From positions 186,001-250,000 of the forward strand of contig CAVQER010000010.1 of NCBI GenBank assembly GCA_963711595.1: DNA of 64,000 bases. The letters are read 5' to 3'. Position 1 is the stretch's first letter. Each line of letters starts with the position of its first letter. The translations under genes and the position numbers were made by a program. Positions 44,992 through 53,799 of this stretch are shown here, piece after piece. The notes beneath the pieces are model-generated. The model was not told where the DNA came from and made no database searches. It was given only the letters and a program-made list of their open reading frames with translations. This stretch comes from JAUSIF01 sp963711595. GTDB lineage: Bacteria; Pseudomonadota; Alphaproteobacteria; Rhizobiales; Xanthobacteraceae.

Positions 44992-46850
44992 TGCCTCACT
45001 CCGACCTTGGCCGCGCGCGCTTTGTCGAACCACCAGATATCCGGAAAGCCGTACGAGTAGTCGGGCAGTTTTTCCGGCCGGCCGTAACGATCCCAGCGCG
45101 CGGTGCGCGTCGAATTGATTGTCCAGGTCGGCACGACAAAATGGTTCCAGAGAAGCACGCGGTCGAGCGCCCAGGTTGCGGCCTTCAGTTCTTCGCGATC
45201 GGTCGCGAAGATGACGCGCTTGATCATCTCATCGACGGCTGGATCCTTGATCCCGCCGTAGTTGCGCGATCCCTCGCGATCCGCCGCGTCTGATCCCCAG
45301 AAATCAAGCTGCTCGTTGCCGGGCGACAGCGACTGGCCCCAGCCCGCGACCACCATGTCGAAATCGCGGGCGCGCAGCCGGTTCACATACTGCGAGCTGT
45401 CGACGACCCGCATCGTCACCTCGATGCCGAGCCGTTCGAGGGCGGGCTTGTAGAAGAGAACGATCCGTTCGAACGCCGGGCTCACGAGCAGAAAGTCGAT
45501 CGTAAACGGCTCGCCGGTTTTCGTGTTGACGAGCTTTCGGTCGCGCACCTCGAAGCCTGCTTCGCGCAGCAGCCGCGTCGCTTCCCGGAGGTTCGCGCGT
45601 CTTGCATCCTCGCTGCCGCCGACCGGGTTCTTGAATTCTTTCGCGAACACTTCCGCCGGCACCTTGCCGCGCACGGTTTCGAGAATTTCCAGCTCCTTGT
45701 CCCTCGGGAGCCCGGACGAGGCGAGTTCCGTGCCGCTGAAGTAGGAATCGATCGGCTTGTACTGACCGAAGAACAGCGTGCGGTTCATGTCCTCGACATC
45801 CAGCGCATAACGCAGCGCCAGCCGCACGCGAGCGTCCTTGAACTTGTCGCGGCGCAGGTTCGGCACGAATGCCTGCATCACGCCGCGCGCGCGCTCCGGG
45901 AAGGTTTCCAGTACAACGCGTCCTTCTCGCTGCGCCGGGAAATCATAAGCGGTCGCCCAGTTGCGCGCGGACAACTCGACACGGAAATCGTATTGATCCG
46001 CCTTGAACGCCTCGAGCTCGACGGTGTCGTCGCGGAAGTACTCGAAACGGATCTCGTCGAAATTGTCCTTGCCGACTTTCGACGGAATCTTGGCACCCCA
46101 ATATTCCGGGACGCGCTCGTAGGCGATCGTACGCCCCGGCACGACGTTCTTGATCCGATACGGACCGCTGCCGAGCGGCGGCTCGAGCGTTCCGGCGTTG
46201 ATGTCCCGCTGGCGGCCCTGCGCGTCGGTGCCGGTCCAATAGTGCTTGGGAAGTACGGAGAGCTGGCCGACGATCTGCGGCAGCTCGCGGTTGCCCGGCC
46301 CGTCGAAGGTGAAGGTGACCTCGCGATCACCCGTCTGTTCCGCCTTCTTCACGTGTCGGTAATAGAAGCCTTGATTGGGATTGAGCTTCACAAGAGTTTG
46401 GAAGCTCCAGACGACGTCTTCCGGCGTGACCGGCTTTCCGTCATGCCAACGTGCCTCCTTGCGCAGACGGTACGTCACCGAAGACCAGTCGGGAGGATGG
46501 CTCACGGCTTCCGCGAGCAACCCGTACTCGGTCGCGACTTCGTCGAGCGCGGACGTCATCAGCGTATCGTAGATGAGCGTGATGCCGGCCGCGGCCGTAC
46601 CGCGCGGGATGACGAAGTTCAGCGTGTCGAAGGTTCCGTCCTGGCCGAGGCGCACGAGGCCTCCCTTCGGCGCGTTCGGATTGACGTAATTGAAATGCTT
46701 GAAGTCCGCCGGATACTTCGGCGATCCCATCAGGGAGAGGCCGTGCTGCCATTCGCCTTCGGCGATGGCCGCCGAGGGGATCGTGAGCAGTACCAGCGAA
46801 GCGAGGGCGATTCCGCGGAAGAGGGCGGCGGGCTGAGACTGACGCTGCAA
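44988..46850 (-). CDS. yejA: peptide-binding protein (YejA-like), Sec-type signal
   Basis: Second, upstream copy of the family 5 binding protein, 620 residues, about half conserved with its neighbour by eye. Signal peptide ALFRGIALASLVLLTIPSAA without twin arginine, so Sec export. Mature part begins HGLSLMGSPKYPADFKHFNY and ends HFVVPTWTINSTRTARWDRY. First gene of the yejAABEF operon; the 117 bases upstream, up to cycM, would have to hold the promoter. Two binding proteins with different export routes feeding one permease suggests widened specificity (inference). Confidence 0.92.
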   Translation of the reverse strand: MQRQSQPAALFRGIALASLVLLTIPSAAIAEGEWQHGLSLMGSPKYPADFKHFNYVNPNAPKGGLVRLGQDGTFDTLNFVIPRGTAAAGITLIYDTLMTSALDEVATEYGLLAEAVSHPPDWSSVTYRLRKEARWHDGKPVTPEDVVWSFQTLVKLNPNQGFYYRHVKKAEQTGDREVTFTFDGPGNRELPQIVGQLSVLPKHYWTGTDAQGRQRDINAGTLEPPLGSGPYRIKNVVPGRTIAYERVPEYWGAKIPSKVGKDNFDEIRFEYFRDDTVELEAFKADQYDFRVELSARNWATAYDFPAQREGRVVLETFPERARGVMQAFVPNLRRDKFKDARVRLALRYALDVEDMNRTLFFGQYKPIDSYFSGTELASSGLPRDKELEILETVRGKVPAEVFAKEFKNPVGGSEDARRANLREATRLLREAGFEVRDRKLVNTKTGEPFTIDFLLVSPAFERIVLFYKPALERLGIEVTMRVVDSSQYVNRLRARDFDMVVAGWGQSLSPGNEQLDFWGSDAADREGSRNYGGIKDPAVDEMIKRVIFATDREELKAATWALDRVLLWNHFVVPTWTINSTRTARWDRYGRPEKLPDYSYGFPDIWWFDKARAAKVGVRQ

Positions 46851-46967
46851 GCGAGGCTCCGTTGGCGATCCGCCCCCTAGGCGAAATTCAACGGTGATTA
46901 TGCCGTATTTGCGCTGGGCCGCCAGCGCAACGACGCGGCTAACGCACTCTTGAATAGCCGCACGAAA

Positions 46968-47585
46968 CTACTTCTTTTGCGCACCAGGAGCGGCCTTCTG
47001 CGCACCCGCGTCCGGCTTCGCAGTGGCTTCGGGCTTCGCGCCGGCTTCGGGCTTCGGCAGTGGCTTCGGGCTGTCGGAGAGCGAATTCAGGTACGCGATT
47101 ACGTCGGCGCGCTCTTCAGGTCGGCGAATTCCGACGAAGGTCATGGAAGTGTTCTTCACTTCGGCTTTCGGATTCGCGAGGAATTTGTCGAGGTTCTCGA
47201 AATCCCATTGTCCGCCCGCCTGCTTCATTCCGCCGGAGTAGGAGAAGCCTTGCGCGTGCGCGCGCGGACCGCCGACGACGCCGTAAAGATTCGGGCCAAC
47301 CTTGTTCGCGCCGCCCTTCTCGAAGGAGTGGCACGCCAGGCACTTCTTCGCGGCGAGTTCGCCCTTCTTCGGGTCCGCGTTTGCGAGCCGGTTCGCGATC
47401 GGCTCGGCCGGCGGGATTGCCGCCTGCGCGCCGCCCGCCGGCGCGTCGGGAACGGCGATTTCGTAGCCGGGTTTTGCCGGAGCATGCGGGGCGAAGATTC
47501 CGCCGGCGATAATATTCAGCGATAGGGTGAACAGGCAGGTCGCGAGTACCGCGCCGAGGATCTTATTGATCTCGAATCCGTCCAT
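46968..47585 (-). CDS. cycM: membrane-anchored cytochrome c (CycM-like c552)
   Basis: Class I cytochrome c anchored by an uncleaved N-terminal helix (NKILGAVLATCLFTLSLNII), 205 residues. Haem attachment CLACHSF at residues ~83-89, axial Met in NTSMTFVGIRRPEERADVIA, GPNLYGVVGGPRA in between. In Bradyrhizobium CycM passes electrons from the bc1 complex to cytochrome aa3 oxidase. The C-terminal ~35 residues are a Pro/Lys/Ala/Glu repeat (PEAGAKPEATAKPDAGAQ) of low complexity. Divergent from kdsB. Confidence 0.93.
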   Translation of the reverse strand: MDGFEINKILGAVLATCLFTLSLNIIAGGIFAPHAPAKPGYEIAVPDAPAGGAQAAIPPAEPIANRLANADPKKGELAAKKCLACHSFEKGGANKVGPNLYGVVGGPRAHAQGFSYSGGMKQAGGQWDFENLDKFLANPKAEVKNTSMTFVGIRRPEERADVIAYLNSLSDSPKPLPKPEAGAKPEATAKPDAGAQKAAPGAQKK

Positions 47586-47701
47586 TTTCGGCAGCGCTCC
47601 CGTACCCGAATGCGGCAGACCTATCGCTTTGCCCCCACCCAGGCAACCCGTATAAGGCTCCGGTCCGCTGCTACTTGTTGCCGCTCCGCCGGCGTTACCT
47701 C

Positions 47702-48466
47702 ATGACTCGCCCCGCATCCGCCGCCAACGTCATCGTGTTGATTCCCGCGCGCATGGCCGCGACCCGTCTGCCGGGTAAGCCACTGGCCGACATCAACGGA
47801 AAGCCGATGATCGCGCATGTAGCCGCGCGCGCCGCTGAGGCCCGTGTCGGGCCAGTATGGGTGGCCACCGATGCGTCCGAGATTGCGAAGGCCGCGGAGG
47901 CTGCGGGATGCGAATCGGTGCTGACGCGCGCCGATCACCCGTCCGGCTCGGATCGCATTTTCGAGGCGCTCGGCAAGATCGACCCGGCGGGCGCGGTCGA
48001 TCTCATCGTCAATCTCCAGGCCGACCTTCCGACCGTCGATCCGGAATCGATTCGTGCAGCGATCGCCCTTCTCAACGATCCCGCTGTCGACGTGGCGACG
48101 GTCGCCGCTGAAATCAGCGAGCCTCGCGAACGGACCGATCCGAATGTGGTGAAGGTCATTGGCACGCCGATCGCCGATCGTCGCCTCCGGGCTCTTTATT
48201 TCACGCGTGCAACCGCACCCGCCGGAGAAGGCCCGCTTTACCATCACATCGGACTTTATGCTTACCGGCGCGCAGCACTCGAAAAATTCGTATCGCTAAA
48301 ACCTTCGGCGCTCGAGGTGCGTGAGCGGCTCGAGCAATTGCGCGGGCTGGAAGCGGGACTTCGCATCGATGTCGCAATCGTTGACGCGGTGCCCCTCGGT
48401 GTCGATACTCCCGCCGACTTGGAAACTGCCCGCGCGCTTCTTCGCGGGCAATCAAAAAATCCATGA
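47702..48466 (+). CDS. kdsB: 3-deoxy-manno-octulosonate cytidylyltransferase
   Basis: Activates Kdo as CMP-Kdo for lipopolysaccharide core synthesis. 254 residues; N-terminal nucleotide site VLIPARMAATRLPGKPLADI (residues ~12-31), SDRIFEALGKI, and YHHIGLYAYRRAALEKFVSL with LEQLRGLEAGLRIDV near the end. The usual Q-G-D motif reads VNLQADLPTVDP, with Ala for Gly. ATG 47702 gives the normal length; the in-frame upstream codons to 47675 are not conserved. The stop overlaps the pheA start by 4 bases. Confidence 0.95.
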   Translation: MTRPASAANVIVLIPARMAATRLPGKPLADINGKPMIAHVAARAAEARVGPVWVATDASEIAKAAEAAGCESVLTRADHPSGSDRIFEALGKIDPAGAVDLIVNLQADLPTVDPESIRAAIALLNDPAVDVATVAAEISEPRERTDPNVVKVIGTPIADRRLRALYFTRATAPAGEGPLYHHIGLYAYRRAALEKFVSLKPSALEVRERLEQLRGLEAGLRIDVAIVDAVPLGVDTPADLETARALLRGQSKNP

Positions 48467-49326
48467 GCAAGAAACGCAAGACCATCGTCTTTCAGGGCGA
48501 GCCGGGTGCCAACTCGCACATCGCCGGTCGCGAGGCCTATCCGGATCTCGAAGCCGTGCCGTGCCCGACGTTCGAGGACGCCTTCGCGGCGGTCAATTCC
48601 GGCGAGGCCAGCCTCGCGATGATTCCGATCGAGAATTCCGTCGCTGGGCGCGTCGCCGATATTCATCACCTGATGCCGGACTCGGGCCTGAACATCGTCG
48701 CCGAGCATTTTCTGCCGATCCGCCACCAGCTAATGGCGCGCAAGGGCGCGACGCTGAAGACGATCAAGACCGTGCAGAGCCACATCCACGCGCTCGGACA
48801 ATGCCGCAACATGATCCGCAAGCTCGGCCTGAAGACAGTGGTTGGCGCCGACACCGCGGGCTCGGCGCGCCAGATCGCCGAGTCGGGAGACAACACGCAC
48901 GCTGCGATCGCCTCGCGTCTCGCTGCGGAGATTTACGGTCTCGAGATCCTCGCTGAAGACGTCGAGGATGAAACCCACAACACCACCCGATTCATCGTGC
49001 TCTCGCGCGAGACGGACTGGGTGCAGCACGGAAACGGCCCATCCGTCACCACGTTCATATTCCGCGTGCGCAACGTGCCCGCTGCGCTCTACAAGGCGCT
49101 CGGGGGATTTGCCACGAACGGCGTGAACATGACGAAGCTCGAGTCGTACCAGCTGGGCGGCAGCTTCCTCGCTACCTTGTTCTATGCCGACGTCGAGGGT
49201 CATCCCGACGATCGCCCCGTCAAGCTCGCGCTCGAGGAACTCGCCTTCTACTCCAAGGAGTTCAAGATTCTCGGCGTGTACCCGGCGCATCCGTTCCGCC
49301 GGCAAGCACCGGAAGCAAGCAGCTAG
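48463..49326 (+). CDS. pheA: prephenate dehydratase
   Basis: Converts prephenate to phenylpyruvate in phenylalanine synthesis. 287 residues, monofunctional (no chorismate mutase domain). The PDT domain shows TIVFQGEPGANSHIAGREA, MIPIENSVAGRVADIHHLM and the TRF catalytic motif in DETHNTTRFIVLSRE (Thr-Thr-Arg-Phe, ~residues 175-178). A C-terminal ACT domain, ALYKALGGFATNGVNMTKLE then SYQLGGSFLATLFYADVEGH, gives feedback control by phenylalanine. Coupled to kdsB by overlap; its end overlaps the convergent nudC gene by 4 bases. Confidence 0.95.
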   Translation: MSKKRKTIVFQGEPGANSHIAGREAYPDLEAVPCPTFEDAFAAVNSGEASLAMIPIENSVAGRVADIHHLMPDSGLNIVAEHFLPIRHQLMARKGATLKTIKTVQSHIHALGQCRNMIRKLGLKTVVGADTAGSARQIAESGDNTHAAIASRLAAEIYGLEILAEDVEDETHNTTRFIVLSRETDWVQHGNGPSVTTFIFRVRNVPAALYKALGGFATNGVNMTKLESYQLGGSFLATLFYADVEGHPDDRPVKLALEELAFYSKEFKILGVYPAHPFRRQAPEASS

Positions 49327-50282
49327 CGACGTCCAAGCACGTCCGTCCCGTGCTCAACGTATGCGCGGATGATGTGGTGCGCGATCGCGGCCGGTGGCGG
49401 CGTCGCGAGCCCATCCTTGTGCTTGCGTTCGAGCATGAGCGCTGCTTCTCCGCGCGAAATCCAGCGCGCATCTTCGATTTCGTTCGGATCGACGCGCAAG
49501 TCGGTGCGCGTGGCTTCGGCGTGGCAGCCGATCATGATCGACATCGGAAACGGCCATGGCTGCGAGGCGAAGTACACAACGCGCCCGACCTCCACACCGG
49601 CCTCCTCGCGCGTTTCCCGCCGCACCGCGTCTTCCAGCGTTTCGCCCGGCTCGACGAAACCGGCCAGGCACGACCACATTCCCGGCGGAAATCGTGCAGA
49701 ACGGGCGAGAAGGCAGCGGTCACCGTCGATCGCCAACATGATCACGCACGGGTCGGTGCGCGGAAAATGCTGCGATCCGCATGAAGGGCAGTCGCGCCGC
49801 CACCCCGCCTCCGTCGTTTGCGTCGGGGCGCCACAATTGGCGCAAAAGCGATGCCTTGCGTGCCAGGTGAGCAGGGCTTTGGCGATCGCGATCGGTTGCA
49901 GATGGTTCTGCGCGAGCAAGCCCTGGAAGACGATCGAGCGTAGGTCGATGACGAGCAAGTCGCCCGACGTTTTGAGCTGATCGGCAGCATCAGACGGGAT
50001 CGCACAGCCGAAGCGCGCGCGGCCTTCCTCGATGCCGAGAAAGACCACCTCGGGGTCCGCGCCGAACCCACGCGCCTCCGCGATCGTGAAGAGCGGGTCG
50101 AAGGCCGCTCCGGATTTGCGAAGGATCACGCGTTCACCGGAAATGACGACGGCACGAGATTTCGCGTCGCTTAGAAGCGACGCAATGAACTCGTCATCGG
50201 TACGCCGGTCGCTCGCGCGATCCATGCGCGACGTGACGTATGCGAGCGAGGGCCAGGGACCGAAGTCAGTTGCTTGAGTCAT
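49323..50282 (-). CDS. nudC: NAD(H)/RNA pyrophosphohydrolase NudC
   Basis: Nudix hydrolase that cleaves NAD(H) and, in E. coli, removes NAD caps from RNA. 319 residues. An N-terminal domain is followed by a four-Cys zinc ribbon (FCANCGAPT and RRDCPSCGSQHF), the Nudix box GFVEPGETLEDAVRRETREE with AGVEV, and the NudC-specific SQPWPFPMS motif. Converges on pheA with a 4-base overlap; the HIT gene lies 63 bases upstream on the same strand. Confidence 0.94.
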   Translation of the reverse strand: MTQATDFGPWPSLAYVTSRMDRASDRRTDDEFIASLLSDAKSRAVVISGERVILRKSGAAFDPLFTIAEARGFGADPEVVFLGIEEGRARFGCAIPSDAADQLKTSGDLLVIDLRSIVFQGLLAQNHLQPIAIAKALLTWHARHRFCANCGAPTQTTEAGWRRDCPSCGSQHFPRTDPCVIMLAIDGDRCLLARSARFPPGMWSCLAGFVEPGETLEDAVRRETREEAGVEVGRVVYFASQPWPFPMSIMIGCHAEATRTDLRVDPNEIEDARWISRGEAALMLERKHKDGLATPPPAAIAHHIIRAYVEHGTDVLGRR

Positions 50283-50345
50283 GAGAAATCTTTGCGGCGG
50301 GGCGAAACGCTGGCACGCTGGTTTCGTTAGCGCAACCGCGGATCG

Positions 50346-50759
50346 CTAGTCAAAAAATGCAGTACGCAGCTTGTCCGCCCGTTCGGCGAGCGTGACGGGT
50401 TTGTATGGCACGCGTTCGCCGCGTCCCCACACCGGCGACGGCCAGGCTGGGTCGTTCGGAAAGCGGGCGATGACGTGGACGTGCAACTGCCGCACCGCGT
50501 TACCGAGTGCTGCGACGTTGAGCTTGTAGGGCGCGGTAACTTCCTTGAGTGCGTCCATCGCCGCGCCGATCTCATCGAGAAGAACATGCCGGTCGGCGTG
50601 CGGCAGGTCCGTCATTTCCACGAGGCCCGGACGTCTTGGAACGAGCACAATCCACGGAAATCGCGCGTCGTCGAACAGCAGCACCCGGCAAAGCGCAAGC
50701 TCGCCAAGCGCGTGCGACTCCGCGGCAAGCCTTGCATCGAGCGTGAAATTGTCCGCCAT
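50346..50759 (-). CDS. HIT-family nucleotide-binding hydrolase
   Basis: A 137-residue histidine-triad protein. The active motif is NAVRQLHVHVIARFPNDPAW (HxHxx with an Arg in place of the third His position, common in this subgroup), preceded by RFPWIVLVPRRPGLVEMTDL. The family splits nucleoside phosphoramidates or dinucleotides; the substrate is unknown. ATG 50759 (MADNFTLDARLA) is preferred: it has AGAGGA upstream and fits homologues; an in-frame ATG at 50846 adds a non-conserved leader that would overlap the SRP RNA promoter region. Located next to nudC, another nucleotide hydrolase. Confidence 0.87.
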   Translation of the reverse strand: MADNFTLDARLAAESHALGELALCRVLLFDDARFPWIVLVPRRPGLVEMTDLPHADRHVLLDEIGAAMDALKEVTAPYKLNVAALGNAVRQLHVHVIARFPNDPAWPSPVWGRGERVPYKPVTLAERADKLRTAFFD

Positions 50760-50836
50760 TCGGCGCGTCCTCTCGTTGGCAGGATGGAGTGACCGAAATG
50801 CATGTGCAACCTGGCGAAATTGCCCGTCCGCAATGC

Positions 50837-50866
50837 TTGCCTTCACCGGCGGGAGGTCCGATATAG
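50837..50866 (+). promoter_or_regulatory. likely promoter of the SRP RNA gene
   Basis: TTGCCT at 50837-50842 and ATATAG at 50861-50866 are spaced 18 bases apart and end five bases before the RNA 5' end, a reasonable sigma-70 type promoter. No experimental support. Confidence 0.35.
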
Positions 50867-50870
50867 GGGC

Positions 50871-50966
50871 GGGAGGTTGGCGGTGGACGAGCCACTCGCC
50901 AACCGGGTCAGGTCCGGAAGGAAGCAGCCCTAACGAGACCGGTTCGGGTTACCGGTCCAACCTCCC
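50871..50966 (+). ncRNA. ffs: signal recognition particle RNA (small bacterial 4.5S type)
   Basis: About 96 bases forming one long hairpin: GGGAGGTTGG at the 5' end pairs with CCAACCTCCC at the 3' end. The apical part holds the invariant motif GGTCAGGTCCGGAAGGAAGC followed by AGCCC, which includes the GGAA tetraloop and the Ffh-binding symmetric and asymmetric loops. It guides ribosomes making membrane proteins to the translocon together with Ffh and FtsY. Exact ends are set by the terminal stem. The neighbourhood ffs-dnaX-ybaB-recR is a common bacterial arrangement. Confidence 0.95.
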
Positions 50967-51040
50967 ACTCTTTCATCGGATTGACGGGCCGGGAAGAAAC
51001 CGCGCACCTTGGCCGCAATCAGAGGCCATTGAGTGCAGGC

Positions 51041-52847
51041 ATGAGCAGGCCGCCCGAGAAAACCGCCAAGGCCGCGAACGGTCCCTCCGACGCGCCGCGT
51101 TCCGGCGCGAAGGGCGGGAGCGGCTACCGCGTGCTCGCGCGCAAATACCGACCCGACCACGTTTGACGATCTGATCGGTCAGGACGCGATGGTGCGAACA
51201 CTGTCGAATGCGTTCGACAGCGGCCGCATCGCGCAAGCCTACATGCTCTCCGGCGTGCGCGGCGTGGGGAAGACCACGACCGCAAGAATTCTCGCGCGCG
51301 CGCTGAACTATGAGCCGGCGGAAGGCGGCGGTGGACCGACCCTGCACATGCCGGTGTTCGGTCGCCACTGCGCGGCGATCATGGAAAGCCGCCACATCGA
51401 CGTGCTCGAGATGGACGCTGCCTCTCACACCGGCATCGACGATGTGCGCGAGATTCTCGACGGCGTTCGCTACGCGCCGGCGGACGCGCGTTACAAGGTC
51501 TACATCATCGACGAAGTTCACATGCTCTCCGACAAGGCGTTCAACGCGTTCTTGAAGACCTTGGAAGAGCCACCGCCGCACGTGAAGTTCGTCTTCGCGA
51601 CGACCGAGATCCGCAAGGTCCCAGTCACGGTACTTTCGCGCTGCCAGCGCTTCGACCTGCGCCGTGTCGACGCCGGCTTGATTGTGAAGCACCTGGCAGA
51701 AATCTGCGCGAAGGAAAGTGTCGCGGTCGAGCCGGAAGTGCTCGGCATCATCGCCCGCGCGGCGGAAGGATCGGTGCGCGATGCGCTGTCACTGCTTGAT
51801 CAGGCGATCGCGCACGGCAATGCCGACTTGAAGTCAGATGAGGTTCGCGCCCAACTGGGCCTTGCGGACCGTGCCCGCGTGATCGATCTGTTCGAGGCGC
51901 TGATGAAGGGCGATATCGGCGCGGCGCTTGCCGACTTCCGCGATCTTTACGACATCGGCGCGGACCCCGCCGTGATCATCGCCGATCTCGCCGAGTTCAC
52001 GCATCTCGTGACGCGCTTCAAGCTTGTTCCGTCTGCTGCGGACGATCGAAGCCTCGTCGAAGCCGAGCGCAATCGCGGACGGGAATTCGCGGAGAAGCTT
52101 TCGGTCCGCGTTCTTTCTCGTGCCTGGCAAATCCTGTCGAAGGGTCTGCAGGAGGTTCAATCGGCGGAAAAGGGCGCGCAAGCGGCCGAGATGATTCTTG
52201 TGCGCCTCGCCTTCGCAGCCGACCTGCCGACGCCGGACGAGGCACTGCGCGCGCTCGAGGATGGCGGGAGCAGCGCCGCCGGTTCAACTGGCGGCTCGGC
52301 CGGTTCAGGTGCCGGAGCGCGAATGCAGATGGCCGCCGAGGGGGGCGCCCGGACGAGTGCCGCACCGCGGCGCGATCCCTTGCCGCGCGCGAGCACGCCA
52401 ACCGCGCCTCAACTCGCGAAGTTCGAGGAAATCGTTGCGCTTGCCGGAGCCAAACGGGACCTTCAGACGAAACATGCAATCGAGACGTTCGTGCGTCCGG
52501 TCAGCATGCAGGAGGGCCGTCTCGAGATCTCGCTTGCGGAAGGTGCCCCTGCAGGGCTTGTCCAATCGCTCTCAGCGAAGCTTCTGGAATGGACCGGAAA
52601 GCGCTGGTTTGTGACCCTTTCCGCGGAAGGCGGCGCGCCGACCGTCGGAGAACAGAAGGCAGCGACGCAGAGTGCGCTCGAACGCGACGCGCGCAAGGAC
52701 CCACTGGTGGAAGCGGTTCTGCAGCGTTTCCCCGGGGCCGAAATCGTCAGCGTCCGCAAACGTGACGACGCCACGACGAAAAGCGAATCCGATCTCGCCG
52801 ACAACGACACGCCGCCCGATCCGCCCGACGAAAACCCGCGCGATTGA
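51041..52847 (+). CDS. dnaX: DNA polymerase III subunit gamma/tau (single-base frameshift)
   Basis: Clamp-loader ATPase of the replicative polymerase, 601 residues after correction. It begins MSRPPEKTAKAANGPSDAP, then SGYRVLARKYRP; the frame breaks at 51152-51158 where one surplus base changes RPTTFDDLIGQDAMVRTL into a stop. Afterwards: Walker A LSGVRGVGKTTTARILARAL, Walker B YIIDEVHMLSDKAFNAFLKT, sensor FATTEIRKVPVTVLSRCQRF, and a tau-like C-terminal half with an Ala/Gly/Ser linker near residue 415-440. Since dnaX is essential, the shift is almost surely a sequence error. No gamma-type slippery A-run was noticed. Confidence 0.93.
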
Positions 52848-52857
52848 GGAGCCGGTA

Positions 52858-53178
52858 ATGCGTGATCTCATGGGAATGATGGGCCAGATCAAGCAGTTGC
52901 AGGAGAAGATGCAGCAGCTCCAGGCCGAGCTCGAAGCGACGGAAGTCACCGGCAGCTCCGGCGGAGGCCTTGTGTCGGTGACGCTGACGGCCAAGGGCGC
53001 AATGAAGAAGGTCTCGATTGATCCGAGCCTGATGAAGGCAGATGAACGCGAAATCCTCGAAGATCTTGTTACGGCCGCCCATACCGACGCTCGTACGAAG
53101 GCGGAGCGTCTGGTCGAGGAAAAGGCGCGCGGACTGACGGGCGGCCTTCCGCTGCCGCCGGGAATGAAGTTGTTCTGA
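52858..53178 (+). CDS. YbaB/EbfC family nucleoid-associated protein
   Basis: Small DNA-binding protein, 106 residues. An N-terminal amphipathic helix MMGQIKQLQEKMQQLQAELE is followed by VTLTAKGAMKKVSIDPSLMK and a C-terminal helix ending GLPLPPGMKLF, the family signature. Members form tweezer-like dimers on DNA. It starts 10 bases after dnaX and is followed by recR 15 bases on, the classic dnaX-ybaB-recR operon. Confidence 0.94.
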   Translation: MRDLMGMMGQIKQLQEKMQQLQAELEATEVTGSSGGGLVSVTLTAKGAMKKVSIDPSLMKADEREILEDLVTAAHTDARTKAERLVEEKARGLTGGLPLPPGMKLF

Positions 53179-53193
53179 GGCTGCTTTGACCCA

Positions 53194-53799
53194 ATGCCCC
53201 GCGCCGTCGCCGGACCTGAGATCGAGCGCCTGATTCAGCTGCTCGCACGACTGCCCGGCCTTGGGCCGCGCTCGGCGCGCCGGGCCGCGCTGCATCTCGT
53301 TCGCCGGCGAGCCGACCTGATGGAGCCGCTTGCTTCTGCGCTCGGCGATGCACTGGAGAAAATTGTCGTCTGTCGCACCTGCGGCAACATCGACACGCGC
53401 GATCCTTGCACCGTTTGCGCCGACCCGACCCGCGACCGTTCGATCCTGATCGTCGTGGAGAACGTCGCCGATCTCTGGGCGCTCGAGCGCGCGGGTGCGG
53501 CTCCCGGCCGTTACCACGTGCTCGGCGGCACGCTCTCGCCGTTGGATGGTGTCGGACCGGACGATCTCAATATCGCGGGCTTGATCAAGCGTGCGCACGA
53601 TGGGGAGGCGAAGGAAGTCGTGCTGGCGTTGAATGCGACGGTGGATGGCCAGACGACCGCCCACTACATCACCGACTTGCTGCGCGACGCGAACGTGAAG
53701 GTGACCCGTCTCGCGCACGGCGTGCCGGTGGGCGGCGAGCTCGACTACCTGGATGAAGGCACGCTCTCGGCGGCGATCCGCAGTCGCACGCCGTTCTAG
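53194..53799 (+). CDS. recR: recombination mediator RecR
   Basis: Acts with RecF and RecO to load RecA at gaps. 201 residues: a helix-hairpin-helix LLARLPGLGPRSARRAALHL (residues ~10-29), a zinc finger VCRTCGNIDTRDPCTVCADP, a Toprim domain SILIVVENVADLWALERAGA, and the Walker-like VTRLAHGVPVGGELDYLDEG near the end. Full length and standard. Its stop overlaps that of the convergent permease by 4 bases. Confidence 0.96.
   Translation: MPRAVAGPEIERLIQLLARLPGLGPRSARRAALHLVRRRADLMEPLASALGDALEKIVVCRTCGNIDTRDPCTVCADPTRDRSILIVVENVADLWALERAGAAPGRYHVLGGTLSPLDGVGPDDLNIAGLIKRAHDGEAKEVVLALNATVDGQTTAHYITDLLRDANVKVTRLAHGVPVGGELDYLDEGTLSAAIRSRTPF

Noticed and set aside
52157..52400. Programmed frameshift signal in dnaX
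   Set aside because: No A-rich slippery heptamer with following hairpin is apparent; the linker is GC-rich.
51189..52847. A genuinely shortened dnaX starting at 51189
   Set aside because: It would lack the conserved LARKYRP..F..LIGQ segment that is present just upstream in another frame.
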